The position numbers and the translations under genes are program-made. Positions 7,910-15,130 of a stretch of 20,695 nt of DNA are shown piece by piece. The notes below the pieces were generated by a model. That model was not told where the DNA came from. It did not search any database and saw only the letters and a program-made list of their open reading frames with translations. Source of the DNA: Clostridiales bacterium (lineage in GTDB: Bacteria > Bacillota > Clostridia > Saccharofermentanales > DTU023); the NCBI GenBank assembly GCA_004556455.1, contig SFGY01000022.1:1-20695 (forward strand). Reading direction: 5' to 3'. Position 1 is the first letter of the stretch; every line of letters starts with the position of its first letter.

Positions 7910-7985
7910 TGGTTGCGGAGGCAGGATTCGAACCTGCGACCTTCGGGTTATGAGCCCGACAAGCTACCAGCTGCTCCACTCCGCG
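7910..7985 (-). tRNA. Initiator tRNA-fMet (CAU)
   Basis: The 76-base gene encodes its own CCA end. The anticodon loop reads CTCATAA, anticodon CAU. Two initiator hallmarks are visible. The acceptor stem begins CGCGGAG and ends CTCCGCA, so the first pair is a C1-A72 mismatch. The anticodon stem has three consecutive G-C pairs (GGG...CCC). It therefore serves translation initiation rather than elongation. It is the second gene of a two-tRNA transcript and is followed at once by a terminator. Confidence 0.97.
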
Positions 7986-8068
7986 ATATTTGATTTGACA
8001 TTCGCCCCGCCTGGCGGATTCTTGCCACGGCTTACGGCTCTATCTTCGAGTCCATCATAGGATAAAAC

Positions 8069-8155
8069 TGGTGCTCGTGGCCGGACTCGAACCGGCACGA
8101 ATTTTACTTCGACGGATTTTAAGTCCGTTGCGTCTGCCGATTCCGCCACACGAGC
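8069..8155 (-). tRNA. tRNA-Leu (UAA)
   Basis: An 87-base class II tRNA with encoded CCA. The acceptor stem GCTCGTG pairs with CACGAGC, the anticodon loop CTTAAAA gives UAA, there is a long variable arm, and the T-arm contains GGTTCGAGTCC. It is transcribed first, 83 bp upstream of tRNA-fMet, from the promoter at 8182-8211. Confidence 0.97.
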
Positions 8156-8181
8156 AAGAGGGCTTTCTCGAATGCTGAATG

Positions 8182-8211
8182 ATTGTATCACAGGATAGGT
8201 GGGGTAGTCAA
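8182..8211 (-). promoter_or_regulatory. Promoter of the tRNA-Leu/tRNA-fMet transcript
   Basis: Minus strand: TTGACT (complement of 8206-8211), an 18-bp spacer ending in TGA, then TACAAT (complement of 8182-8187), so it also has an extended -10 TG. The start would fall about 20 bp before tRNA-Leu. The -35 box is half of a perfect 14-bp palindrome at 8206-8219. Confidence 0.8.
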
Positions 8212-8213
8212 AT

Positions 8214-8243
8214 TTGACTTAATATTGGCCTTTGCTCTATAAG
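8214..8243 (+). promoter_or_regulatory. Possible divergent promoter facing the cyclo-ligase gene
   Basis: The other half of the palindrome at 8206-8219 supplies TTGACT at 8214-8219 on the plus strand, with TATAAG at 8238-8243 after an 18-bp spacer. If used, it would give a leader of about 280 nt before the start at 8534. Box scores are good but activity is inferred. Confidence 0.5.
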
Positions 8244-8533
8244 CCCAGTTAAAGTTGTCCGCTTCTCCCCGCCACGTTTGTCCTCTTTGCCTGGCCTGCT
8301 TCTTCACTTAGCCTAACGGAAAATGAGCCTGGCAGAAAAGCCGCCTTTTCATATTATATTTAACTTATTATTCGACTCAATTTTTAATTAACTAAATTTT
8401 ATATTCAAATCAATTCCCGACAAACGATAATGGAAAGAAACGCCGTGTGTTAGAATAAAAACATTGCTTTTCAGAGGCACAAAGAAATATGCAAAGAAAA
8501 ATTTATAGGAAGCTTTGAGAGGGAGGGTTGCAT
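8244..8533. other. Leader/intergenic stretch upstream of the cyclo-ligase gene
   Basis: The first 100 bp are of average composition. From about 8347 to 8420 the sequence is very AT-rich and could hold another promoter, though I find no well-spaced box pair. I looked for a 6S RNA, because in enterobacteria that RNA precedes this gene, but could not trace the required long imperfect hairpin. No gene is supported. Confidence 0.4.
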
Positions 8534-9346
8534 ATGAGTCATTTGGCAGAAGAACCTTCAGCAAGCCGTCGATCGTCGGAATGTGAAGCACCTGGTGATG
8601 TTTCAGCAAGCAGCAGGACCGCTATGGGCCGTCGTGCTGCCAATCTTCCCTCTTCGGCAGAAAGTCGACCAACATCAGCTTTTGCTGCGGCAAGTCGATG
8701 GACTTCTGGTGATTATCCCTCAGCAAGGCCTGCAACAGACCGGCAAGACAGGGCACAGGGAGACATCCGCGCTGTGAAAAAAGCCTTGCGCGCAAAAATA
8801 AAAAAAGAGCGTGCCGCTCTGGGCCAGGAGTACCGTCAGGAAGCTTCTTTAAGGATCATTGAGCGTCTGAAGACCGAGGAAGCTTTTCAACAGGCGCAGA
8901 TCATTTTTGCTTTTATGCCCATGGCCGAAGAGGTACAGATTCAGGCTCTGTTCAGCGATGCCGCCGCAGCTGGTAAGCGTTTTGCCTTTCCCGTCACCTT
9001 TGAGGCGGGCCATATGGAAGCCTTCTGTCCCCGTGATCTGTCACGGTTGAAGACCGATCGCTATGGTATTTTAGCCCCGGACCCAGATACGGATCTGCTT
9101 ATTGACCCGGCCGATATTGATCTTGTTCTCTCCCCCCTGCTCGGCTTTGATCGATCCGGCCACCGGCTGGGCTATGGCGGAGGCTTTTACGATCGATATT
9201 TAAAGCGTCTCAAAGCGGGAACCCCGGTTATCGGCCTTGCCTATGCCGTTCAGGAGCAGGAGGAAATTCCCTGCGGGCGCTACGATATGCCCATCGACAG
9301 CATCGTGACGGAAAAAGAAAAGCTAAACTTCAGGCCAGGAGATTAG
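8534..9346 (+). CDS. 5-formyltetrahydrofolate cyclo-ligase with N-terminal extension
   Basis: ATP-dependent enzyme (5,10-methenyltetrahydrofolate synthetase) that returns 5-formyltetrahydrofolate to the active one-carbon pool. The family core starts at VKKALRAKIKKERAAL and ends near the C-terminus, and contains the hallmark LGYGGGFYDRYL (132-143, counted from the core start), which shapes the nucleotide and folate site. That core alone, from a GTG at 8774 preceded by AGGGAG about 11 bases away, is 190 residues, the normal length. The ATG at 8534, with GGGAGGG six to seven bases upstream, adds 80 residues that are Ser/Ala/Arg-rich, look disordered and are not part of the family. I list the longer form because of its better ribosome site, but the GTG start is a real alternative. 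The exporter genes follow after 134 bp. Confidence 0.85.
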   Translation: MSHLAEEPSASRRSSECEAPGDVSASSRTAMGRRAANLPSSAESRPTSAFAAASRWTSGDYPSARPATDRQDRAQGDIRAVKKALRAKIKKERAALGQEYRQEASLRIIERLKTEEAFQQAQIIFAFMPMAEEVQIQALFSDAAAAGKRFAFPVTFEAGHMEAFCPRDLSRLKTDRYGILAPDPDTDLLIDPADIDLVLSPLLGFDRSGHRLGYGGGFYDRYLKRLKAGTPVIGLAYAVQEQEEIPCGRYDMPIDSIVTEKEKLNFRPGD

Positions 9347-9357
9347 TTTTTTATGAC

Positions 9358-9373
9358 GTCATGTCAACATGAC
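9358..9373. promoter_or_regulatory. Palindrome upstream of the ABC exporter operon, possible operator
   Basis: GTCATGTCAACATGAC is a perfect 7-bp inverted repeat around two central bases, about 110 bp before the exporter start. It overlaps a second short palindrome (TGACGTCA, 9355-9362). The form suits a dimeric repressor, as often found before drug exporters, but no regulator gene is adjacent. Confidence 0.35.
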
Positions 9374-9480
9374 TAAAGGCAAACTGTGATGCAAGCAGTG
9401 ATATGGGTTGCATCGAAACAAGCAGTAAAATCAAATGCCCTGATAGGCTAAATACCGAAAAATGGCTTAAGGAGAGCACA

Positions 9481-11253
9481 TTGAAGACTTTTTTCAGGCA
9501 ATTCAAATGGTTCTTTGAACACTATAAAAAGCTCTACGCCATCGGCGTCGTCTTTTTGCTCATTAACTATGGCTTGAACATGCTGCCTCCACGCATGGTG
9601 GGGCGCGTCAGCGATGCTATTTTAGCCGGTCAGATGAGCCTGCCGCAGCTCTGGCGAACGATTGCCCTGATGCTTTTGATTATTCTCATCAATTATCTGG
9701 CCTGTTACATCTGGGGCTATGTGATCTACCGTGCCTCAGATGATGCCGCTCTGATCTCGCACCGCGAGATTTTCGCTCGCCTGCTTAAACAATCACCGCT
9801 GTTTTACGCGGCCAACAGTACGGGCAGTATCATGGGCAAAGCCACCAACGATGTCTCGAGCGTAGGGGAGTTTCTCTCCTTCGGCATGATGGCCATTTTT
9901 GATTCAACCGTTTGGCCTTTGGCCCTGCTCTTCTTTATGCTCGCCATTTCCTGGAAACTCACCCTCGGTTCATTTCTTCCTCTGCCCCTGCTGATTTTCT
10001 TTTCACGCCGCATCGGTACGAAACTTTATACTTGCTACGATGAGGCACAGGCGGCCTTTGACGAGATGAATGAATCCGTGCTGGAAGGTATCGCAGGGAT
10101 CCGCGTCGTGCGCGCCTACAATCTGGAGGAGAGCGAAAAGGAGCGTTTCCACAGTCGTGCCGATCAGCTCTTTAGAAAAAATATGCGTGCGGTGCGCTAT
10201 TCTCAGATGTACATGCCGATATCCCGTCTGGTCCCGGCGATTTCACTGGTCATTGCCCTCGCTCTGGGAATCAGTGAAATTCAGGCGGGACATCTGACGA
10301 CAGGAGGGCTGATCACCTTTACCTTTTACCTCAATATGCTGATCTGGCCGATGATGGCCATCGGTGAGTCCATTAACACCGGGGAGATGGGCTCTGCCTC
10401 CATGCAAAGGATCCAGGAACTCATGGACCAGCCCCTTGCCGTCACGGACTCGCCCACAGCCATGGCCATGCCGGATGGCGCGTCCATCAAAGTAAGCGAC
10501 CTTCATTTTTCTTACGGCAGCAAAACGAAAAACCCCGCCCTGGAAGACATCCATTTTGAACTTGGCGCAGGACAATCCTTAGGTCTGGTCGGCCCGGTCG
10601 GCTCTGGGAAAACCACTCTGCTGCGGCAATTCCTGCACTTTTATCCGCTCCCCGAAGGACAAATTGAGTTCGGAGGCCGCGATCTCGCGCGCATCAGGCG
10701 GGCTGAGCTCCATCACGCGATCACCTATGTGCCGCAGAATAGTTTTCTCTTTTCACGCAGCATCCGCGACAATATTCTGCTCGGCGCAAGCGACGAAGAT
10801 CTCGCTTCCGGCCGGGCGGAAACCCGGCTTCAGGAAGTCCTTGACATAGCTGATCTGCGTAAGGATCTGCCCCAGCTTCCTCAGGGTCTGGACAGCCAGG
10901 CCGGAGAAAAGGGCATCGCACTCTCCGGGGGACAGAAGCAGCGTATCTGTATCGCCCGTGCCCTCATGAAGGAAGATTCTCCCCTGCTCATCCTGGACGA
11001 TTGTCTCTCTGCTGTCGATGCCATGACCGAAAAGCACATTCTGGATGCCCTTAAGTGCGAGCGTCAGGGTAAATCCACCTTGATTGCCGCCCACCGTCTT
11101 TCCGCTGTGCGCTCAGCCGATTTAATCCTGGTTTTGCAGGAGGGACGTATTGTTGACCGCGGCACCCATGCTGAACTCCTGGCTCATGGCAGCTGGTATG
11201 CCGAACAATACAAGCAGCAGGAACTTGCAGAGGGAGGAAAAAAGAATGAGTGA
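9481..11253 (+). CDS. yheI: Heterodimeric ABC exporter subunit, YheI (BmrC)-like, with degenerate Walker B
   Basis: A 590-residue half-transporter: an N-terminal six-helix membrane domain and a C-terminal nucleotide-binding domain. Walker A is GPVGSGKT (371-378), the signature a canonical LSGGQ (481-485), Walker B LLILDD (502-507) and the H-loop His538. The catalytic Glu after Walker B is Asp507, as in the non-catalytic-site subunit of asymmetric exporters; B. subtilis YheI, as I recall it, has the same LILDD. The C-terminus (GSWYAEQYKQQEL) is also YheI-like. The start is a TTG at 9481 with AAGGAG six bases upstream; an in-frame ATG about 80 bp earlier gives a polar extension and no site. It overlaps the partner gene by 8 bp. 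Likely substrates are drugs or amphiphiles; none can be named. Confidence 0.88.
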   Translation: MKTFFRQFKWFFEHYKKLYAIGVVFLLINYGLNMLPPRMVGRVSDAILAGQMSLPQLWRTIALMLLIILINYLACYIWGYVIYRASDDAALISHREIFARLLKQSPLFYAANSTGSIMGKATNDVSSVGEFLSFGMMAIFDSTVWPLALLFFMLAISWKLTLGSFLPLPLLIFFSRRIGTKLYTCYDEAQAAFDEMNESVLEGIAGIRVVRAYNLEESEKERFHSRADQLFRKNMRAVRYSQMYMPISRLVPAISLVIALALGISEIQAGHLTTGGLITFTFYLNMLIWPMMAIGESINTGEMGSASMQRIQELMDQPLAVTDSPTAMAMPDGASIKVSDLHFSYGSKTKNPALEDIHFELGAGQSLGLVGPVGSGKTTLLRQFLHFYPLPEGQIEFGGRDLARIRRAELHHAITYVPQNSFLFSRSIRDNILLGASDEDLASGRAETRLQEVLDIADLRKDLPQLPQGLDSQAGEKGIALSGGQKQRICIARALMKEDSPLLILDDCLSAVDAMTEKHILDALKCERQGKSTLIAAHRLSAVRSADLILVLQEGRIVDRGTHAELLAHGSWYAEQYKQQELAEGGKKNE

Positions 11254-13036
11254 AAACAAAAAAAAGCGACCTCCCATCGATGCAGCCTTCCGCCGTAAAA
11301 AACTCATGGGCTATTGCTGGAAAGCGCGTGGCAGCTTTCTCCCCGGCCTTTTTTTCGAAGGAGCCAGCGTCGCCCTGGATTTGTTTGCGCCCTTTCTGGT
11401 CGCTGAAATTCTCAATAAACAAATCCAGGAACTCCATGCGCTCAGCGAGACGGGGCGCTTATTCCGACTGCTCGCCATCTACCTGCTGGCCATGCTTTTT
11501 TCCTCCATTTTTCGCTATGCCTCCGGGATTTTTCTGCAGCGCAGTGCCAACGGCATCGCCCGGATGATTCAGCTGGATGTCTTCAGCCACCTGCAGAAGC
11601 TGCCGATTGCTTACTTCGACAGTCTCCCTGCAGGCAAAGTTGTCTCGCGGGTGACCAATGACAGCAATGCCGTCAAACTCCTCTTTTCCGCCGTCTTAGT
11701 GCGTCTCATATCCGCAGCCATCTATGGCATCGGTATCTATCTCACGCTCTCTCAGCTCGATCTGAGGCTTTTTCTTCTTGCTCTCCTGCCTCTGCCCTTA
11801 CTCTGGCTGATCTTCCGTGATTTTCAGAAAAAATCCGCCAAATGGAACTATGCGGCCCGGCGCAGCCTTTCCGAACTCAATGGACAGCTGAACGAGAATA
11901 TCCAGGGCATGGAGGTCATTCAGAGCCTCGGCCGTGAAGAGCGCATCGCCTCAGATTTTGAAAAGATTAATCAGGAAAACTACAAAATCAATCTCAAGTT
12001 GACGAAGCTTTGGGCCTATAGCGCCTTTAACATGACCTCCGCTTTTGAATATCTGACCATGGCGGCCATTCTCGCCTACTTTGGCTATGGCAGTATCAGC
12101 GGCGCCTATATCGTGCCCATCGGCAGCCTGTATTTGTTCGTCAACTATATGTCGCGCTTCTTTAATCAGGTCAATCAGGCCATGCAGCGTGTCGGCGACC
12201 TGGAGCGTGCCAGAGGCGCCGCCGATCATATTTTTGAATTGCTGCGCGAGACGCCGGGGGAGGAAACGAGTGGCGAACTGGAGCCGGTTCAGGGTGAAAT
12301 TGATTTCGAGAATATTCACTTCGCCTACATTGAGGACGAAACCGTCCTCAATGGCGTAAGCTTCCACATTCCTGCCGGTGACAGCGCGGCCTTCGTAGGT
12401 CATACCGGATCGGGCAAAAGCACGATTATGAATTTGCTCATGGGTTTTTACCGGCCGGAAAGCGGACAGATCCGCCTTGATGGCAAAGCGCTGGAGGACT
12501 ATCCCCTTCTCAGCCTGCGTCGCCAGATGGCCATTGTTTTACAGGATCCCTATCTTTTCAGCGGCACCCTCTACAGCAATATTGCTCTCGGACGTGAAGA
12601 CATCAGCCTTGAAGACGCCGAGGAAGCGCTGAGAGAGGTCGGTGGCGCGCCTCTAATCGCCCGCCTCAAAGACGGCCTTCTGAGTGAAGTCCGTGAACAT
12701 GGCAATGGCTACTCGACCGGTGAACGCCAGCTGATCTCCTTCGCCCGTGCGCTGGCTCAGAATCCGCGCATCCTTGTTCTGGATGAAGCCACCGCCAATA
12801 TCGACTCGGAAACAGAAGCGCTGATTCAGAAGGGCATCACTCGCCTGGGACAGGACCGCACGATGCTGCTCATCGCCCACCGACTGTCCACCATCCAGCA
12901 CGCCTCCAGGATTTATGTCCTCGACCACGGTCAGATCGTCGAAGCAGGTTCACACGACGAGCTCATGGCTCTCGACAGAATCTATGCGCAGATGGTACGC
13001 GAGCAATCCCGCAGCTTAAAAGAACAGCCGGCCTGA
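11246..13036 (+). CDS. yheH: Heterodimeric ABC exporter subunit, YheH (BmrD)-like, with degenerate signature motif
   Basis: The 596-residue partner of the upstream subunit, with the same membrane-then-ATPase layout. Walker A is GHTGSGKS (385-392), Walker B ILVLDE (509-514) keeps the catalytic Glu514, and the H-loop His545 is present. The signature is degenerate, YSTGERQ (489-495) instead of LSGGQ. In the dimer this subunit's intact Walker A/B faces the partner's intact LSGGQ, giving one active site. Its altered signature faces the partner's Asp507 Walker B, giving one degenerate site. The ATG at 11246 lies within the end of the upstream gene and follows GGGAGG by about eight bases, so the two are translationally coupled. 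The stop codon lies in the loop of the terminator. Confidence 0.88.
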   Translation: MSENKKKRPPIDAAFRRKKLMGYCWKARGSFLPGLFFEGASVALDLFAPFLVAEILNKQIQELHALSETGRLFRLLAIYLLAMLFSSIFRYASGIFLQRSANGIARMIQLDVFSHLQKLPIAYFDSLPAGKVVSRVTNDSNAVKLLFSAVLVRLISAAIYGIGIYLTLSQLDLRLFLLALLPLPLLWLIFRDFQKKSAKWNYAARRSLSELNGQLNENIQGMEVIQSLGREERIASDFEKINQENYKINLKLTKLWAYSAFNMTSAFEYLTMAAILAYFGYGSISGAYIVPIGSLYLFVNYMSRFFNQVNQAMQRVGDLERARGAADHIFELLRETPGEETSGELEPVQGEIDFENIHFAYIEDETVLNGVSFHIPAGDSAAFVGHTGSGKSTIMNLLMGFYRPESGQIRLDGKALEDYPLLSLRRQMAIVLQDPYLFSGTLYSNIALGREDISLEDAEEALREVGGAPLIARLKDGLLSEVREHGNGYSTGERQLISFARALAQNPRILVLDEATANIDSETEALIQKGITRLGQDRTMLLIAHRLSTIQHASRIYVLDHGQIVEAGSHDELMALDRIYAQMVREQSRSLKEQPA

Positions 13037-13046
13037 TTTGGCCGGC
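13027..13046 (+). terminator. Terminator hairpin of the exporter operon
   Basis: GCCGGCC (13027-13033), loop TGATTT and GGCCGGC (13040-13046) form a perfect 7-bp GC stem. The following TTGCTTCTGTGTCTGT is only moderately U-rich. The stop codon of the second exporter gene lies in the loop. It separates the operon from the convergent DUF47 gene 38 bp away. Confidence 0.75.
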
Positions 13047-13084
13047 TTGCTTCTGTGTCTGTGTTGCCCTGCAGTGAGGCCAGC

Positions 13085-13855
13085 TCAGCTGTTTTTCATA
13101 ATCACGGTTTCAACCAGCTGGGAAACATCCTCGGCATAGTCGCAGGAGGCTTCCATGCGGCGGAAAATCTCGGTCCAGGCCAGCACTTTGATCGGATCTT
13201 TTTCTTCCATAAAAAGGCGATGTATCGCGGAGAAATAAACGCTGTCCGCTTCCTCTTCCAGGCGGTTGACCTCAACGATCAGTTTCTTCAGATTTTTCGA
13301 CTTCTTAAAGTGGCGGAATTCGTGAATCAGCTCGCTGAGCGTCTGGTTTTGTTTCAAAATGATACTGCTGAAGGCTGCAGCCTCCTCACGCAGCTCCCGG
13401 ATGTTAAAAATATGAAAGCGCACGACGACGTCTTCAAGAGCATCCACGACGTCATCAATTTCGTCGCCCAGTGCGGCAATGTCTTCGCGCTCAATCGGGG
13501 GAATAAATTCTTTGGAGAGTTTCTCACTCAGTTGATGGTGGGCATAATCGGCTTTATGTTCGATATCATGCATCTGAGCAGAGAGCTCTTCCAGTTTCTC
13601 AGGATCAAAATGGCGCACAATCTCGTCGAGCTTTGTGGCCGCTTCCAGGCAGTAATCCCCGGCTTCTGCGAGCATGGCGAAATAGTCGTTTTTCTTCTTG
13701 TTTTTTTTGAATATGGACTTCATTTCTTTTTTTGCTGATTTCTGTTCTTTTTCCATGTCTGCCTTTTCTTTTTTGCTGATCTTCTCGTCCTTCAGCTTGT
13801 TCTCCGGACTTTGAGCCTCCCGTACACCGCTATCCTTTTCTTTATGATTTGTCAT
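13085..13855 (-). CDS. DUF47 (PhoU-like) accessory protein of the PiT phosphate transporter
   Basis: A cytoplasmic helical-bundle protein of the DUF47/PhoU-like family, which pairs with PiT transporters and is thought to control phosphate uptake. The family part begins near DYFAMLAEAGDYCLEAATKL. Features include HDIEHKADYAHHQLSEKLSKEF-type metal-binding helices, the acidic DEIDDVVDALEDVVVRF region, and a second repeat-like RLEEEADSVY near residue 200. Length is 256 residues. The first 55 residues are an extra, highly charged Lys/Glu tail before a basic patch (FKKNKKKN). The ATG at 13855 follows GAGGGG by about seven bases, so the tail is probably translated; an internal Met at 13723 would give the usual family length but lacks a good ribosome site. 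It starts 49 bp after the PiT gene. Confidence 0.85.
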   Translation of the reverse strand: MTNHKEKDSGVREAQSPENKLKDEKISKKEKADMEKEQKSAKKEMKSIFKKNKKKNDYFAMLAEAGDYCLEAATKLDEIVRHFDPEKLEELSAQMHDIEHKADYAHHQLSEKLSKEFIPPIEREDIAALGDEIDDVVDALEDVVVRFHIFNIRELREEAAAFSSIILKQNQTLSELIHEFRHFKKSKNLKKLIVEVNRLEEEADSVYFSAIHRLFMEEKDPIKVLAWTEIFRRMEASCDYAEDVSQLVETVIMKNS

Positions 13856-13904
13856 CGTTTCCCCCTCGGTTCAACGCGCTTCCGCTTCATTTATTCCTTA
13901 CAAT

Positions 13905-14960
13905 TTAAAAGATGGCCAGAAAACATTTGGCCATGATGTAGCCTATGAGCCCACAGCCCGGAAAAGTCAGAATCCAGGCAAGACTCATGTCACGAACGAC
14001 CAGCCAGTTGACATTGGAGATGCGTTTAGCCGCGCCCACGCCCATAATGGCCGTCGTTTTGGTGTGCGTCGTGCTGACCGGAAGACCGAAAACAGAGGCG
14101 ACCAGCAAACTCAGGCCCCCTGCCAGATCCGCCGAAAAGCCTTCGTAGGTCTGCATCTTGACCATATCCATACCCACAGATTTAATAATCCTCGCACCGC
14201 CGATAGACGTGCCAAGACCCATGACGATGGAACATAGCAACATAAGCCATAAAGGGATTGCATACTCCGTGACGATCTCTGTACCTCCGGCCGAAAGTGT
14301 AAGACCCAGCATAAAGACGCCAATAAACTTCTGCCCATCCTGAGCGCCATGCATAAAAGCAGTACCAGCCGCAGCCAACACCTGTAATTTTGCAAAAACA
14401 GATTCCGCCCGGCGGCGGTTCAGTCTGTGAAAGAATAACTTGATGCTGGCACAGACGACATAGCCCAGGAAAAAGCCCAGAACAGAAGAGAGAATCAGGC
14501 CATAGATGACTTTTGCCCACTCACTGGGGTTAATCCCTTCAAGACTGCCATGCAAAGCAATCGCCGCCCCCGAAAGGCCGGCGATTAAAGCATGTGATTC
14601 ACTTGTGGGAATACCCAGAACAGATGCGGCGCTGGCCCAGACCACAATCGCCACCATAGCCGCGCAGAGGGCAAGCAGGCTTTCCTCTTGCGACCCGCCA
14701 AAATCGACCATGCTCATGATAGTGACAGCAACTTTACGGTTGATACTCGTCATGGCCACGACACCGAGGAAATTCATCAACGAAGCCATGAGTACGGCTG
14801 ATCTGATGCCGATACTCCGCGTCGAAACCGCAGTTGCGATCGCATTTGGTGCGTCGGTCCAACCGTTCACCAGTATGACGCCCAAAGTGAGAAGCGTGGT
14901 CAGGGCGAGGGGAAAACTCGCCAGTACAGAACTCAAAAAGTCTGTAAATGAGATCGCCAT
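13905..14960 (-). CDS. pit: PiT-family inorganic phosphate transporter
   Basis: A membrane permease of the PHO-4/PiT family, 351 residues, driving phosphate (probably as a metal-phosphate complex) into the cell by ion symport. The two family signature repeats are present in variant form: GWTDAPNAIATAVSTRS near the N-terminus (canonical GxNDxxN type) and FMHGAQDGQKFIGV past the middle. About ten hydrophobic segments can be seen. I placed the start at 14960, where GGAGGT lies six bases before ATG; the open frame has an earlier ATG at 14990 without such a site. The DUF47 gene downstream is the usual partner. The phosphate assignment is family-based, and some PiT proteins carry sulfate instead. 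Confidence 0.87.
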   Translation of the reverse strand: MAISFTDFLSSVLASFPLALTTLLTLGVILVNGWTDAPNAIATAVSTRSIGIRSAVLMASLMNFLGVVAMTSINRKVAVTIMSMVDFGGSQEESLLALCAAMVAIVVWASAASVLGIPTSESHALIAGLSGAAIALHGSLEGINPSEWAKVIYGLILSSVLGFFLGYVVCASIKLFFHRLNRRRAESVFAKLQVLAAAGTAFMHGAQDGQKFIGVFMLGLTLSAGGTEIVTEYAIPLWLMLLCSIVMGLGTSIGGARIIKSVGMDMVKMQTYEGFSADLAGGLSLLVASVFGLPVSTTHTKTTAIMGVGAAKRISNVNWLVVRDMSLAWILTFPGCGLIGYIMAKCFLAIF

Positions 14961-15023
14961 CGTCAACCTCCGCGGCTCCCCATTTCGCAAAACTAGGCGA
15001 AAGCATCAGGAGCTATCCAACTA

Positions 15024-15053
15024 AATCTAACATAATTTACTTAGGACTTACAA
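15024..15053 (-). promoter_or_regulatory. Possible promoter of the pit-DUF47 operon
   Basis: Minus strand: TTGTAA (complement of 15048-15053), 18 bp, then TAGATT (complement of 15024-15029), each matching four of six consensus bases. It lies in the 170-bp gap between rho and pit. Read-through from rho is an alternative, as no clear terminator follows rho. Confidence 0.35.
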
Positions 15054-15130
15054 GGAGATAATCAGACAGAAATTTTTCCGGAATGCCTTTTCTTCCTGCC
15101 AGATAGAATAATGTGCAAGGCACGATGAAC

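Noticed and set aside
8244..8533. Possible 6S RNA upstream of the cyclo-ligase gene
   Set aside because: This linkage is an enterobacterial feature, and I could not trace the long imperfect hairpin with a central bubble.
8388..8609. Minus-strand open frame of 73 codons overlapping the cyclo-ligase start
   Set aside because: No ribosome site and no family; it overlaps the repeat-bearing extension and the AT-rich leader.
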